Below, in pieces: positions 46,749 through 55,861 of a DNA stretch of 64,000 nt. The translations under genes and the position numbers were made by a program. The DNA is from Bog-473 sp963704355. GTDB taxonomy: Bacteria; Actinomycetota; Acidimicrobiia; Acidimicrobiales; RAAP-2. Below the pieces are notes generated by a model. That model was not told where the DNA came from. It searched no databases and worked only from the letters and a program-made list of their open reading frames with translations. The stretch spans positions 1,860,001-1,924,000 of the forward strand of contig OY969891.1 in assembly GCA_963704355.1 (NCBI GenBank), read 5' to 3'. Numbering within the stretch: the first letter of the stretch is position 1; each line of letters opens with the position of its first letter.

Positions 46749-47579
46749 TCAATTGGGGACGCTGGCTTTGGCAAACTCCGACCAGATGCCAACCCACTCA
46801 TTCCACACCGGCGGCGGATAATCATGGCCCATTCCCTCGATCTCGAAGTAGCGGGCGTCCGGAATGGTGGCAGCGGTACGACGCCCTCCGCTGGGGTCGA
46901 TCAAGGTGTCGCGGCTGCCGTGGATCACGAGGACGGGGAGATCGATGGTTGCGAGTTGGTCGGCTCGTGAACCATCGTGCATGACCGCCCTCATCTGTCT
47001 GCCGACCCCCGCCGGACAGAAACATCGGTCATAGGCGGCAGCTGCCCGATCACGTATCGCAGTGTCGTCCAGCCATTCGGGCTTCGACCCGTACACGTGC
47101 AAGGCAGCAACTTGATTTTCGATATAAGCGGATCGGGTAGGAGCCGGTGGTGCGATCAAAAAAGCGAGGGCCGCCTCGGAACTGTCGCCATAGCCGGGCT
47201 CACCGGTGCGAGACATGACTGACGTCATAGAGAGCAGGCGGTCGCCATGGTCGATGGCGAGCCGTTGGACGATCATCCCTCCCATTGAGCAACCCATGAC
47301 GTGCGCCTTGTCCACACCCACCGCATCGAGGACCGCAACGGCGTCATCGGCCATATCGGCTAGCGAGTAGTCGATACCGTCGAGCTTGGTGGAACTCCCG
47401 ACGTCGCGGTTATCGAATCTGACCACCTGGAAGCCTTCGTCGCAGAAGAGTTGACACCATGGCACGGCGTAGTTGATGCATTGTGATCCAAGGCCATTGA
47501 TCAGGAGAAGGGTCGGGTCATTTGGGTCGCCGAAAGACTCGTAGTGAAGATCCACTTCTCCGTTACGTGCGGTGCTCAC
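46749..47579 (-). CDS. Alpha/beta-hydrolase
   Basis: About 276 residues. The fold shows the oxyanion region LLLINGLGSQ, the nucleophile elbow GCSMGGM (Ser), the acid in LVIHGSRDTLIDP, and the histidine in EGMGHDYPP. FDNRDVGSSTKLDG is typical of hydrolases close to epoxide and lactone hydrolases and to AB_hydrolase_1 esterases. GTG 47579 is preferred because GGGGG lies five bases upstream. GTG 47585 would overlap that site. The substrate is unknown. Confidence 0.9.
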   Translation of the reverse strand: MSTARNGEVDLHYESFGDPNDPTLLLINGLGSQCINYAVPWCQLFCDEGFQVVRFDNRDVGSSTKLDGIDYSLADMADDAVAVLDAVGVDKAHVMGCSMGGMIVQRLAIDHGDRLLSMTSVMSRTGEPGYGDSSEAALAFLIAPPAPTRSAYIENQVAALHVYGSKPEWLDDTAIRDRAAAAYDRCFCPAGVGRQMRAVMHDGSRADQLATIDLPVLVIHGSRDTLIDPSGGRRTAATIPDARYFEIEGMGHDYPPPVWNEWVGIWSEFAKASVPN

Positions 47580-47835
47580 AAGCACCCCCTTCTCGTGCTC
47601 GAAACGCAGCTGCCTGTCGGCGTCGGAGTGTAAATCGCATTCGGCCGGAAGCCCTGGACCTCGCGACTACCCCAGTTCACTGCCGCCCCGAACCTGGTCC
47701 GCTTGTGGCGGCCGAGCGTGCCGAATCAGCACCTACTGGCTATGCCGATTCGCTCGACGAAGACGGCCTGCGTTTTCGGCGGGTAGCACAGCGCTCAGCC
47801 CGTACCGGCTAACAACCAGCAGACCAGGGGCTCAG

Positions 47836-48684
47836 TCAGGCAAGGCCCCGGGCTTCTTCGGCCCGGTGTTTCCAGAGGATGGCCAATCCCAGGACCGCGA
47901 CGTACCCGCCCAGGACGAGCCAATGGCTGAGGGCCAGGCTCTGGCCGTCGAGGGCGGCCAGGCCCAAGGCCTCATGGTGGTAGCTCGGCATGAAGTGGGC
48001 GATGAACTGGAGAAAGCCCGGCATCTGGTCGACCGGGTTGAACAGGCCGCCGAAGTAGCCGAGGACGAACATGAGCCCCGTGACCACGGGGAACGCAGCC
48101 TCGGTCGCCACCAGGAAGCCGATGAAGACGCCCAGTACGGCGAACGGGAGGGAGGTCACCCACAGCAGGACCGTAAGCCCGATCCACGTCGTGGCACTCA
48201 GTCGGACGCCGCCGAAGCCGGCGCCGACCGCTTCCACCAAGACGATCACCGGGAGCACCACGAGCATGCTGGCGACGATCTTGGTTCCGACGTAGGACCA
48301 CGCAGGCATGGGAGTGATCCGTAGTTGGCGGGCCCATCCGGAGGCTCGCTCCATCGAAAGGCGGGTGCCGCCTGCGTTGAGCGCGGCCACCAGCGCGCCG
48401 AAGGAGCACATCGAGACCATGAGGTAGATGCGCCAAGGCACTGTGCCGTCCACCGTCTTGCCTGCCGCTTGGTCGCTGAGGAAGAGGAGGTAGAAGATCA
48501 CCGGGAAGCCGACGGTGATGGCGAGAAACTTCCAGCTCCGCAACAGGCGCCCCACCTCGAATTGGCCGAAGGCCAGAAGTGGCGTCAGGCGAACGCGCCA
48601 ACCGTCCCGTGGCGTGAGGCCAGCGGAGCTGTACTCGCCCCGATGTTCGGCCAGGCCCGGCGGGGCGGTCGAGAGGTCCGTCAC
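47836..48684 (-). CDS. ABC-2 type transporter permease
   Basis: A 282-residue integral membrane subunit with six predicted helices in the ABC2_membrane layout (FLAITVGFPVIFYLLFLS; VSMCSFGALVAALNAGG; PFAVLGVFIGFLVATEAAFP; VVTGLMFVLGYFGGLFNPVD). The sequence ERASGWARQLRITPMP is the usual cytoplasmic loop. GTG 48684 overlaps the ATPase stop (GTGA), so the two are co-translated. Together they form an exporter, possibly for a drug, lipid or polymer. The substrate is not inferable. Confidence 0.9.
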   Translation of the reverse strand: MTDLSTAPPGLAEHRGEYSSAGLTPRDGWRVRLTPLLAFGQFEVGRLLRSWKFLAITVGFPVIFYLLFLSDQAAGKTVDGTVPWRIYLMVSMCSFGALVAALNAGGTRLSMERASGWARQLRITPMPAWSYVGTKIVASMLVVLPVIVLVEAVGAGFGGVRLSATTWIGLTVLLWVTSLPFAVLGVFIGFLVATEAAFPVVTGLMFVLGYFGGLFNPVDQMPGFLQFIAHFMPSYHHEALGLAALDGQSLALSHWLVLGGYVAVLGLAILWKHRAEEARGLA

Positions 48685-49697
48685 CTGCCGTCCCGACCCA
48701 TCGTGCTGGCGGACGCGGCACTGGCGGGGATGACGGGGATGCCCGCCTTGACGACACCGCACCCGGTCAGGGCCACGAAGGCCTGCTCCAACCCGGCCCC
48801 GGTGACCTCGAGGTCCCGGAACGAGACGCCGCGGCCGACCATGTCGCGAATGGTGGCGTCGGCATCCAACGAGTCGATCGAGACGCCAGTGCCGCAGACG
48901 TCGACCTCTGTGACGCCATCGAGCTCGGAGAGCACTGCCCAGTCTGGCTGGTCGGTGACGAAGCGCAGCTTCCGGGTCGGAACAGCCGCTTTGAGGGTGG
49001 CGCCGGGGCCGTCTGCCACCACCTTGCCGTGGTTGAGCACGATCACCCGGTCGGCAATCTCGTCCGCCTCCGCCAGATGGTGGGTGGCGAAGAGGACGGT
49101 GCGGCCCTCGTTCCCGAAGTCTCGCATCATCCGCCAGAAGCCCTGGCGTGACTCGACGTCCATGGCGGAGGTCGGCTCGTCGAGGAACACGACCTCGGGG
49201 TCGCCTGCGATCGCAATGGCGAACCGGACGCGCTGGGCCTGGCCACCCGAGAGACGGTCGGTCCGCCTGCGCATGAGCGCACCGATGTCCGCGCGCTCGA
49301 CAATCTGGGCGAGTGGCGCCGGTCGGCGGTACAGCCGCCGGACCAGCCCGAGGGTCTCATCGACGCGAACGCCGGGGGGCAGGCCGATGCCCGAGCCGGA
49401 CTGGAGCATCGCACCGACTCGGCCGTCGGCGACGGCCCGGCGCGGGTCGCTGCCGAGGACCTCGACACGTCCTTGCTGAGGTCGGACGAGACCGAGGAGC
49501 GCGGAGATGGTGGTCGACTTTCCGGCCCCGTTCGGTCCGAGGAGCGCAAGCACCTCACCGTGGTGCACCTGCAGGTCCAGCCGGTCGAGTGCAATCCGGG
49601 GTCCGTAGCAATGGGTGACGCCCCGGAAGGACAGAGCGACTGGACGTGGGCGCGCCAGATCCTCTGGAACAACAGGTGCTGCTGCAACGATAGTCAA
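48681..49697 (-). CDS. ABC transporter ATP-binding protein
   Basis: Energises the adjoining permease. With TTG 49697 (GGAG seven bases upstream) it is about 338 residues. Walker A is GPNGAGKST, the Q-loop AMLQSGSG, the signature LSGGQ, Walker B VVFLDEPTSAMD, and the switch histidine ATHHLAEAD. A C-terminal regulatory extension of about 100 residues follows (KLRFVTDQPDWAVLSELDGV), as in drug-export ATPases of the DrrA/CcmA type. A longer start at 49772 would add 25 unlikely residues. Confidence 0.9.
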   Translation of the reverse strand: MTIVAAAPVVPEDLARPRPVALSFRGVTHCYGPRIALDRLDLQVHHGEVLALLGPNGAGKSTTISALLGLVRPQQGRVEVLGSDPRRAVADGRVGAMLQSGSGIGLPPGVRVDETLGLVRRLYRRPAPLAQIVERADIGALMRRRTDRLSGGQAQRVRFAIAIAGDPEVVFLDEPTSAMDVESRQGFWRMMRDFGNEGRTVLFATHHLAEADEIADRVIVLNHGKVVADGPGATLKAAVPTRKLRFVTDQPDWAVLSELDGVTEVDVCGTGVSIDSLDADATIRDMVGRGVSFRDLEVTGAGLEQAFVALTGCGVVKAGIPVIPASAASASTMGRDGR

Positions 49698-50272
49698 AAA
49701 CGTTCTCCGGCGGCTCTGGCCACCCTCGCCATGCGAAGCACCACTGTACCGGCGGCGAGCGCCCACGGACATTCGGCAACTAAGGATTGATGAAGAAATA
49801 ACGGCCGCTTCACACCTTGACCTCTCGACCTCGGTGTTCGGCTCACTCCTGAATTAACGGATCGGTTCGTCGAACCCGGCGGTTGAACTCCTTCAGCATC
49901 GTGAAACATGCTGCGCACTTCCTCAGAGACTGAATCCTCTTTGTCGCAAGACCCCCTTTTCGGGGGTGGTTGAGGGCGCGACAAGTCGAGCCGTCATCGG
50001 AAGGCGCGGCTCGTGGCGAGACAAACCGCCAGCATGTCGGTCGAAACTTGATGTGGGCGTGTGCCAAGGCCGGCGGCGGGTGGGTTTGCTGAGCGCTTCG
50101 TTCGGCCGACACCATTTCCCAAACCCCGCTCACGCCGGAGTGGGTGCGAGTGACGCCCTGAACCGGCATTCGAACCGCTTCGGGCCAGCGTGAGAGACTG
50201 ACATCGGGCCTTGCTGGGATCACCAGCGCGTCGCCCGAGCGCAGCGTCAAGGTGGATTGACGAGGAAGAGGA
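49698..50272. other. Divergent intergenic region with a small hairpin
   Basis: It holds the presumed promoters of the ABC genes (left) and the SGNH gene (right). A hairpin ACCCCC-TTTTC-GGGGGT lies at 49951-49967 with no T-tract on either side. No gene was recognised. Confidence 0.4.
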
Positions 50273-51571
50273 ATGTGGCGGGTGTCTAGAGCGGGTGCTG
50301 CCATGGTGACGGTCGCCCTCAGGGCGGCCGTACTTGTTGCCCCGCCATTGGTGTCGCACGCGTCGGCGCACGCCGATCAGGACTGGGTGGCGAGTTGGAC
50401 GGCGAGCCCGACCGACTCTCTGATGCCCGTCGACGCTGCCGGTCTGCCCGTTCCCGAGGTCTTGGCGGACCAGACACTCCGAATGATGGTGACGCCGCAT
50501 CTCGGGGGCAGTGTGCTGCGGATCCATCTGTCGAATCGATTTGGTAAGCAGCCGACCACGTTCGGCCACGTCACCGTCGGCATCGCGGGGTCGAACGCGG
50601 TGTCCGATCTGACGACCGTCACCTTCGATGGCAACGACCAGGTCACCGTCCCGACGGGGGACGATGTCGTGAGCGATCCCGTCACACTGCCGTTCAGCGC
50701 TTTTACGAAGCTGGCGGTGTCCATGTACATGCCGGGCACCCAGGGATTCCCGACCAAGCACTGGAACGCGAACGCCACGTCGTGGTATGCGCCTCCGGGT
50801 AGCGGAGACCTCTCGACGGCGACCTCGGACGCCCACTTTCTGTCGCCGACCGAGGCGTGGCTCTATGTCGACGGCGTCGACGTCGAGGCGCCGGTCACCA
50901 CCGGGGTGATCGTGACGTTCGGTGACTCGATCACAGATGGCTTCGTCGCGTCGACCCCATTCAGCGAGCCCGTCAGCCTGGCCGTTGCCGACAAGAATGG
51001 TCGTTACCCCGACGATCTTCAGCGTCGACTCGACGCCGCCAACATGCCGCTGTCCGTCGTGAACGCCGGCATCTCGAGCAACCGCCTCGTGAGCGACGGC
51101 GAGCCCCTCATGCTGGGATTGAGCGGCCTGCAACGCTTCGAGGAGGATGCCCTCGACGTCCCCGGGGTCAAGGGTGTGCTGCTCGAAGAGGGCATCAACG
51201 ATTTTGGGCTGCCGCCCGCCACGACGACCCCCGCGGACTTGATCGCCGGCTACGAAGAGGTGATCGCAATGGCGCATGCTCACGGGGTGAAGCTCTGGTT
51301 GGGCACCCTGCCCCCGGCGTCGAATGCCTTCTTTGACGGGACGATCACTGCCCCCAAGAGTGAGCTCTACCGGGAAGAGGTCAACGACTGGATCAGGAGC
51401 CAGCACCTGGCTGATGGCGTCGTCGACTTCGACGCCGCGCTGCGCGACCCGACGAATCCAGCGGTGCTCAACCCTGCGTACTCGGGTCCTGACCACCTCC
51501 ACCCCGACCTGGCGGGCTACCAGGTCATGGCCAACGCGGTCAGCTTGTCGATGCTCGAGTCAGCGCTCTAG
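50273..51571 (+). CDS. Secreted SGNH hydrolase with N-terminal beta domain
   Basis: A 432-residue exported esterase-like enzyme. The signal peptide (MVTVALRAAVLVAPPLVSHA) is followed by a beta-sandwich of about 170 residues (WVASWTASPTDSL, LRMMVTPHLGGSVLRIHLSN), as in rhamnogalacturonan acetylesterase-like proteins. The SGNH core has block I VTFGDSITDG, block II GISSNR, block III LEEGINDFG and block V PDHLHPDLAGY (Asp and His). All four catalytic blocks are intact. It probably deacetylates or de-esterifies a polysaccharide. Start ATG 50273 after GAGGAAGAGGA. Confidence 0.9.
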   Translation: MWRVSRAGAAMVTVALRAAVLVAPPLVSHASAHADQDWVASWTASPTDSLMPVDAAGLPVPEVLADQTLRMMVTPHLGGSVLRIHLSNRFGKQPTTFGHVTVGIAGSNAVSDLTTVTFDGNDQVTVPTGDDVVSDPVTLPFSAFTKLAVSMYMPGTQGFPTKHWNANATSWYAPPGSGDLSTATSDAHFLSPTEAWLYVDGVDVEAPVTTGVIVTFGDSITDGFVASTPFSEPVSLAVADKNGRYPDDLQRRLDAANMPLSVVNAGISSNRLVSDGEPLMLGLSGLQRFEEDALDVPGVKGVLLEEGINDFGLPPATTTPADLIAGYEEVIAMAHAHGVKLWLGTLPPASNAFFDGTITAPKSELYREEVNDWIRSQHLADGVVDFDAALRDPTNPAVLNPAYSGPDHLHPDLAGYQVMANAVSLSMLESAL

Positions 51572-51642
51572 ACGTCCGCGCCTGGCGCGGGCCAGCGTCG
51601 TGACGCACCGCTTGGACGAAGAGCGGGAACGGCATCGGTCAT

Positions 51643-51900
51643 TTGTGTGCAGTCGATCCGGTCAGAACGGCATTCCGGCTACGACTCGACATCACCGACC
51701 ACCGCGACCGCCACGACAACAAGCTCAGGGCCGACCCGGCGGAGCCGATGGAAAAAAGGGAGAGGAGGGACCCCACGGATCGGATCGCACCGACAGCGCC
51801 GAGCCGACGGAACCGATCGAGAGGACCGACCCCTTCGAGGCAATCGACAGCACGGCGTTCTCGGACGCGAATGACCATCGGGACGAAGTGGATCTCCTGA
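51643..51900 (+). pseudogene. Decayed low-complexity gene rich in acid/Pro repeats
   Basis: One frame reads DITDHRDRHDNKLRADPAEP and MEKRERRDPTDRI. The next frame then carries SAEPTEPIERTDPFEAIDST and AFSDANDHRDEVDLL. Both parts show the EPxEPIER-type pattern seen in small actinobacterial proteins, and the switch near 51780 looks like a frameshift. The product would be about 85 residues. Function unknown. It may also be chance coding. Confidence 0.35.
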
Positions 51901-51941
51901 TGCGGCCATCCTACGTACGGCCTCTCCCGATCGCGCCGGAT

Positions 51942-52568
51942 TCAGCCGGTGAACGTCAGACCCAGAACGCGCCCGAGTTCAACGAGCGCAGCGTCCGGGT
52001 CCGTCACCTTGATCGTGTGCATCCCCAGGGCTCGTGCCGGTTTGAGGTTGACCCCGAGGTCGTCGAGGAACACCGACTCCTCGGGCGTGACGTCGAGCGC
52101 CCTGCACGCGAGCTCGTAAAAGCGGGGGTCAGGCTTGCGCACTCCGAGCACGCGGGACTCGAGAACGACATCGAAGAGGTCGTAGACGTGCGCCACCTCC
52201 TGGGAGACGGCGCGCTCTTCGGACAAGAAGTTGTTGGTCAAGCAGGCCGTCTTGTAAGCGGTCCGGCAGGTCTCGATGGCGGCGACCATGCGAGGACGGA
52301 TCTCGCCGGCGAGCCGTCCCAGCACGAGGCGTCCGTCGAGCTCGTGACCCAGCGCATGCGCCTCCCTCGACCACTGTTCGCCGAAGTCGTCGACGCCGAT
52401 CTCGCTGCGCTCGAGCCGGGCCCAAGCGTTGTCGTTCGGATTCGTGGCGTTGACCGTGCGGATGAAACCGGGCGGGAGGCCGGTTTCGGCCTCGAGATGC
52501 GCAAATGCCGCGAAAGGGCTCGAGGAGATCACCCCTCCGAAATCGAACATCACTGCGCGCAGCGCCAC
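51942..52568 (-). CDS. HAD-superfamily hydrolase
   Basis: A 208-residue HAD subfamily IA phosphatase-like enzyme. Motif I is VMFDFGGVI, where the usual second Asp (DxD) is Gly, as in HAD epoxide-hydrolase-like members. Motif II is ACLTNNF. Motif III comprises the Lys in VRKPDPRFY and the acidic ESVFLDDLGVNLKPA. The helical cap is at about 15-90. The missing second Asp suggests it is not a classical phosphatase. The annotation often given to such proteins is putative hydrolase of the epoxide-hydrolase/HAD type. Start ATG 52568. Confidence 0.87.
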   Translation of the reverse strand: MALRAVMFDFGGVISSSPFAAFAHLEAETGLPPGFIRTVNATNPNDNAWARLERSEIGVDDFGEQWSREAHALGHELDGRLVLGRLAGEIRPRMVAAIETCRTAYKTACLTNNFLSEERAVSQEVAHVYDLFDVVLESRVLGVRKPDPRFYELACRALDVTPEESVFLDDLGVNLKPARALGMHTIKVTDPDAALVELGRVLGLTFTG

Positions 52569-52708
52569 CGATCTCCTCTCGGGTCAGCCTCCGGGGTCGT
52601 CGGCGCACCCTAGCGGTGCCGGTCGCCCCACCCGTTCCGCTCTGCCGGCCGGTACGCCGGCACGGTGACTGGCCCGGGAGGATGGTTCGTTCCCAGGAGG
52701 CGGTGGCC

Positions 52709-53155
52709 TCAGGCTGGGTTCGAGTAGGTGCGCCTCGGTGTCACCAAGACGGCGGTCCTGCGCTCGCGGCGCATCACCTCGTCGTACGTCGCCCAGTCGT
52801 CATGGATACCTCCGGCCGCTTGGAACACCTCGCGGAGGAGCATTGTGAGTCGATCCTCGTCGACGTCGGGATGGGGATCGTCGGGTCCGATCAGTTCGGC
52901 CGATCCCTCGACAGCCGCCCACAACCAGCCCGCACGGATGACGAGGACGATGGTCGGGTCGGCTCGGAGATATGCGAGCTTGCGGGCCGCGCCCTGGGAC
53001 ACGAACGCGACCACGGGCTCACCCGCCGAGGGGTGGGTGACGATGCCTGCGTTGACCACCGTGGTCTGCGGGGCCTGATCGGTGCGACGGGTGACGACGA
53101 CGGTCAGGCCGTGATCGAGGGGCACCAGCTCGGCGAACTGCGTGAGGTCCCGCAT
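52709..53155 (-). CDS. Pyridoxamine-5'-phosphate-oxidase-like flavin/F420-binding protein
   Basis: A 148-residue split-barrel protein. LTVVVTRRTDQAPQTTVVNA, then PVVAFVSQGAARKLAYLRAD and PTIVLVIRAGWLWAAVEGSA, is the pattern of F420-dependent or FMN-binding PNPOx-like proteins common in actinobacteria. There is no partner gene. It may reduce or shield from xenobiotics, with cofactor F420 the most likely choice in this lineage. Start ATG 53155 with AGGGAGAAGGAAATC upstream. Confidence 0.82.
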   Translation of the reverse strand: MRDLTQFAELVPLDHGLTVVVTRRTDQAPQTTVVNAGIVTHPSAGEPVVAFVSQGAARKLAYLRADPTIVLVIRAGWLWAAVEGSAELIGPDDPHPDVDEDRLTMLLREVFQAAGGIHDDWATYDEVMRRERRTAVLVTPRRTYSNPA

Positions 53156-53296
53156 GATTTCCTTCTCCCTCTTTCGGCCCGGCGACGAGCCGGTGACCGG
53201 CGGACGCTCCTCACGATATGCGCCGCGCCGCGGGTTCGAACAAGCTGGCCGGCGAGTCCGGGGGGACGCCCGTCGAAGACGTCCCGCCGGCTACGC

Positions 53297-54265
53297 CTAG
53301 AGATTGAAGGCCGAGACCATGCTCGTGTTCTTCGCCGCGAGACGCAGTTCGGGAAGACCGAGGAGGTCCTCTGCCGTCCTGAGGAGCGAGTAGTGGTTGA
53401 AGAGGGCGGGCGACTTGGTGCGCGCCACCGTGCTCGGGCTGATCACGAGCGTTGGCACGTGGCAGCCCACGTCGGTCTTGTTGTGGGCGCAGTTGTCGCT
53501 GACTCCACCCTCACCCTCGTCCCACGTCACGAACACGGCCGTCGTCCCGCTCTTGTACTCAGAGCTGTTGAGGATGGTCGGCAGGTTGGCCGACAGCCAG
53601 CTGTCGCCGTCAGCGATCGTTCCGTTGTGCATGTCGTCGATCAGGTTCGGTGTCACGAAGGAGAAAGCCGGCAAGGTCCCGTTGGTGAGGTCGGTCGCCA
53701 ACTGGGTGTAGGGAACGTCGAGGGTGGAGCAACCGGCCAGGGTGGTGAAGTAGGGCGGCGGGTTGTGGCGGACGGCATAGTTCCCATTGTTCGTCGGAGC
53801 GCAGTTCGACGGCATGCTCTCCTCGTAGGCCTTCCACGTCTCGCCCTGGCCGAAGATGCTCGCCGCAGCGGTGCTGCAGCTGGCCGAGGGGTTGCAGTCG
53901 CCGGTGAATTGAGCCAGTCCCGACAGCCCGAGGCCCGAGGTGGCCGCGACGTAGTTGGGGAGGCTCGGGTGGCTGATGTTGTGGTAGTTGGTGGCGAGGC
54001 CGCACTCCTTCGCGACCGTGTTGATGTACGGCGCGCTCGTCGAACCGATGATCGTGCTGTAGCTGTGGTTCTCCATCCACACCCAGATGACGTGCGTGTA
54101 GTGGACGGACGAGACGGCCATGGTCCCGCACGGACCGGTGGTGGACGTCGACGACGGAGTCGCCCCGGCGGGGGTCGCCGCATCGGCGATCGTGGTGAGT
54201 CCGAACCCCGCAGCCGTGACAAGGGCGGCCATTGCAGCCGCCGCGACGTTCGTTGCTCTCCGCAC
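53297..54265 (-). CDS. Secreted phosphoesterase family protein
   Basis: A 322-residue exported enzyme of the phosphoesterase (PF04185-like) family that includes acid phosphatases and phospholipases C. The signal peptide (NVAAAAMAALVTAAGFGL) is followed by a Ser/Thr linker. Active-site segments are WVWMENHSYSTIIG, SHPSLPNYVAATSG, VFVTWDEGEGG and CHVPTLVISPST. Four or more Cys pairs fit an extracellular location. The start is GTG 54265, with AAGGAGGAAAACC upstream. It probably scavenges phosphate from organic esters. No regulator is beside it. Confidence 0.9.
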   Translation of the reverse strand: MRRATNVAAAAMAALVTAAGFGLTTIADAATPAGATPSSTSTTGPCGTMAVSSVHYTHVIWVWMENHSYSTIIGSTSAPYINTVAKECGLATNYHNISHPSLPNYVAATSGLGLSGLAQFTGDCNPSASCSTAAASIFGQGETWKAYEESMPSNCAPTNNGNYAVRHNPPPYFTTLAGCSTLDVPYTQLATDLTNGTLPAFSFVTPNLIDDMHNGTIADGDSWLSANLPTILNSSEYKSGTTAVFVTWDEGEGGVSDNCAHNKTDVGCHVPTLVISPSTVARTKSPALFNHYSLLRTAEDLLGLPELRLAAKNTSMVSAFNL

Positions 54266-54507
54266 GGGTTTTCCTCCTTGGTGTCGTCCGCCCCTCTGGA
54301 GGACGGGGATGAGTCTCCCCTAAAGCGGTGCCGCGCGCTGGGCAGGGGCAAAATCGATCGCCGAACGTTCACCCGGCGCCCCAGAAAAGCTCGTGTGTTC
54401 GTCACCGGCCTTACCCGGGCGGTCAGTCCAAAGCCCATGGTCAGCGAGCCGGGGCATCCATATTCGGCGTGCCGTCCCGCACGGACGGCATACGGCCAGG
54501 CTGTGTC

Positions 54508-54817
54508 TCAGACCGACTCGCGGAACTCCACCCCGGAGGCGATGACGGCCACGCTGTCGCCGATCTCCATCACCGGGACGATCTCGTATTCGAGCCACGG
54601 GAGGAACGGAGCGATCGAGGTGGCCATGCCGTTGACGTGTCAGTGGAGATCACGGCGTAACCACCCTGGCCACTGAGCCGGGCCAGGAATTCGTGAAATG
54701 TCTGGTCCGCGGGCGGGCCCACTTCGCAAACGTGTCGAGCAGCTTCTTTTGGTCCTCGTGGTTCTGCTGCCCGCTCCCACCTTGCCGGAACGTCCAGCTC
54801 ACGAGGAACTTCGTCAT
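54508..54817 (-). pseudogene. DUF3303-like gene with two single-base deletions
   Basis: Three frames in order give MTKFLVSWTFRQGGSGQQN and HEDQKKLLDTFAKWA, then ADQTFHEFLARLSGQGGYAV and ISTDTS, then NGMATSIAPFLPWLEYEIVP and VMEIGDSVAVIASGVEFRES with a stop. Restoring one base near 54718 (in a G/C run) and one near 54645 gives a complete protein of 103 residues matching the layout of DUF3303-type proteins. Both lesions are one-base losses. ATG 54817 has no strong ribosome site. As read, it makes no functional product. Confidence 0.72.
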
Positions 54818-55016
54818 ATCGGGCACCACTTTTCGGCCGACCGCCTCGGACGGCCACGTTCACGCTGAGCCCGCGATCGGGTCCTTTCAAGGGTCGAAAG
54901 ACCCTGCAAAGTGTGGAGCGATGCACCTGGTGGTCGCGAGTGATCTGCGAACGACTCGCCACGCGGCCGGACGGCGGCCACCGAGCCCCACCAACCTGGC
55001 AACGTGAACTATCCGA

Positions 55017-55823
55017 TTAGACGAAGTCGGAGCCTCCGTCGGCGTTGACGATCGCCCCAGTCACGTAACCGTTGCGCCGGGAGGCGAGATACGCCACCAA
55101 CGACGCCACCTCGTCGGGGAGCCCGGCCCGGCCCAGGTCGGCCGGCTGGTGGAACGTCTTGTCGATCCACGTCATCACGTCGTGGGGGTCGGACGGGTCC
55201 AGGCCATCGGCCGCGAAGATGTCGCGCAGGTTCTCGGTGAAGCTCGCCGTGACGATGGAGCCCGGGCACACCACGTTGACCAGGATGCCGTCGGGCGCCA
55301 GCGTCTTGGAGAGGTTCTTGGCCAGGCTCGTCACCGCCGCCTTCGATGCCGTGTAGGCGACCAACATGGGGCTCTGCCGTTGGATGGAGTGGGCCGAGAA
55401 GATGACGACGCGTCCCCACTCGGCCGCGCGTAGAAGGGGAAGGGCACTGCGCACGCTGCGCACGGCGGACATCGTGCCGAGCGACAACGCGACGTCCCAC
55501 CCGTCGTCGTCGAGCGCCTCGAAGCGGCCGGCCCCCGGACCGATCGTGTGGACCAGGATGTTCAACGGGCCGCCCCACCGGTCTGCCACCTCTCCGAAGC
55601 CCGTGGCGATGGAGATGGGGTCGGTCATGTCCACACTGAGGCCGACGGCGTCGGGGCTGCCCAGCGCGAGCAACGACGCCACGGTCTCGTCGAGGGCGTC
55701 CCGGCCGCGGGCCATGATGGCGACGCGCGCCCCGTCGGCGGCGAGGATCTCGGCGACGGCGCGGCCCATGCCCTTGCTGCCACCGGTCACTACCGCGGTC
55801 GCGTCAGTGAGGCCCAGATCCAT
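55017..55823 (-). CDS. Short-chain dehydrogenase/reductase (SDR)
   Basis: A 268-residue NAD(P)-dependent enzyme. The cofactor motif is TGGSKGMG, the acidic motif VDMTDP, the catalytic Ser is in VIFSAHSIQ and Tyr/Lys are in YTASK. It ends GAIVNADGGSDFV, a standard SDR C-terminus. ATG 55823 is chosen because GGAGG lies nine bases upstream. An ATG at 55832 would touch that site. It is 38 bp downstream of the sulfotransferase gene in the same orientation, so it may share a transcript with it and the DUF1214 gene. Confidence 0.92.
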   Translation of the reverse strand: MDLGLTDATAVVTGGSKGMGRAVAEILAADGARVAIMARGRDALDETVASLLALGSPDAVGLSVDMTDPISIATGFGEVADRWGGPLNILVHTIGPGAGRFEALDDDGWDVALSLGTMSAVRSVRSALPLLRAAEWGRVVIFSAHSIQRQSPMLVAYTASKAAVTSLAKNLSKTLAPDGILVNVVCPGSIVTASFTENLRDIFAADGLDPSDPHDVMTWIDKTFHQPADLGRAGLPDEVASLVAYLASRRNGYVTGAIVNADGGSDFV

Positions 55824-55861
55824 CTGTCCCATCCTCCTTCTCCGCCGCGCGTCCGGGTCGG

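Noticed and set aside
49951..49967. Hairpin ACCCCC-TTTTC-GGGGGT as intrinsic terminator
   Set aside because: No T-tract follows on either strand, and it lies between divergent genes, not after one.
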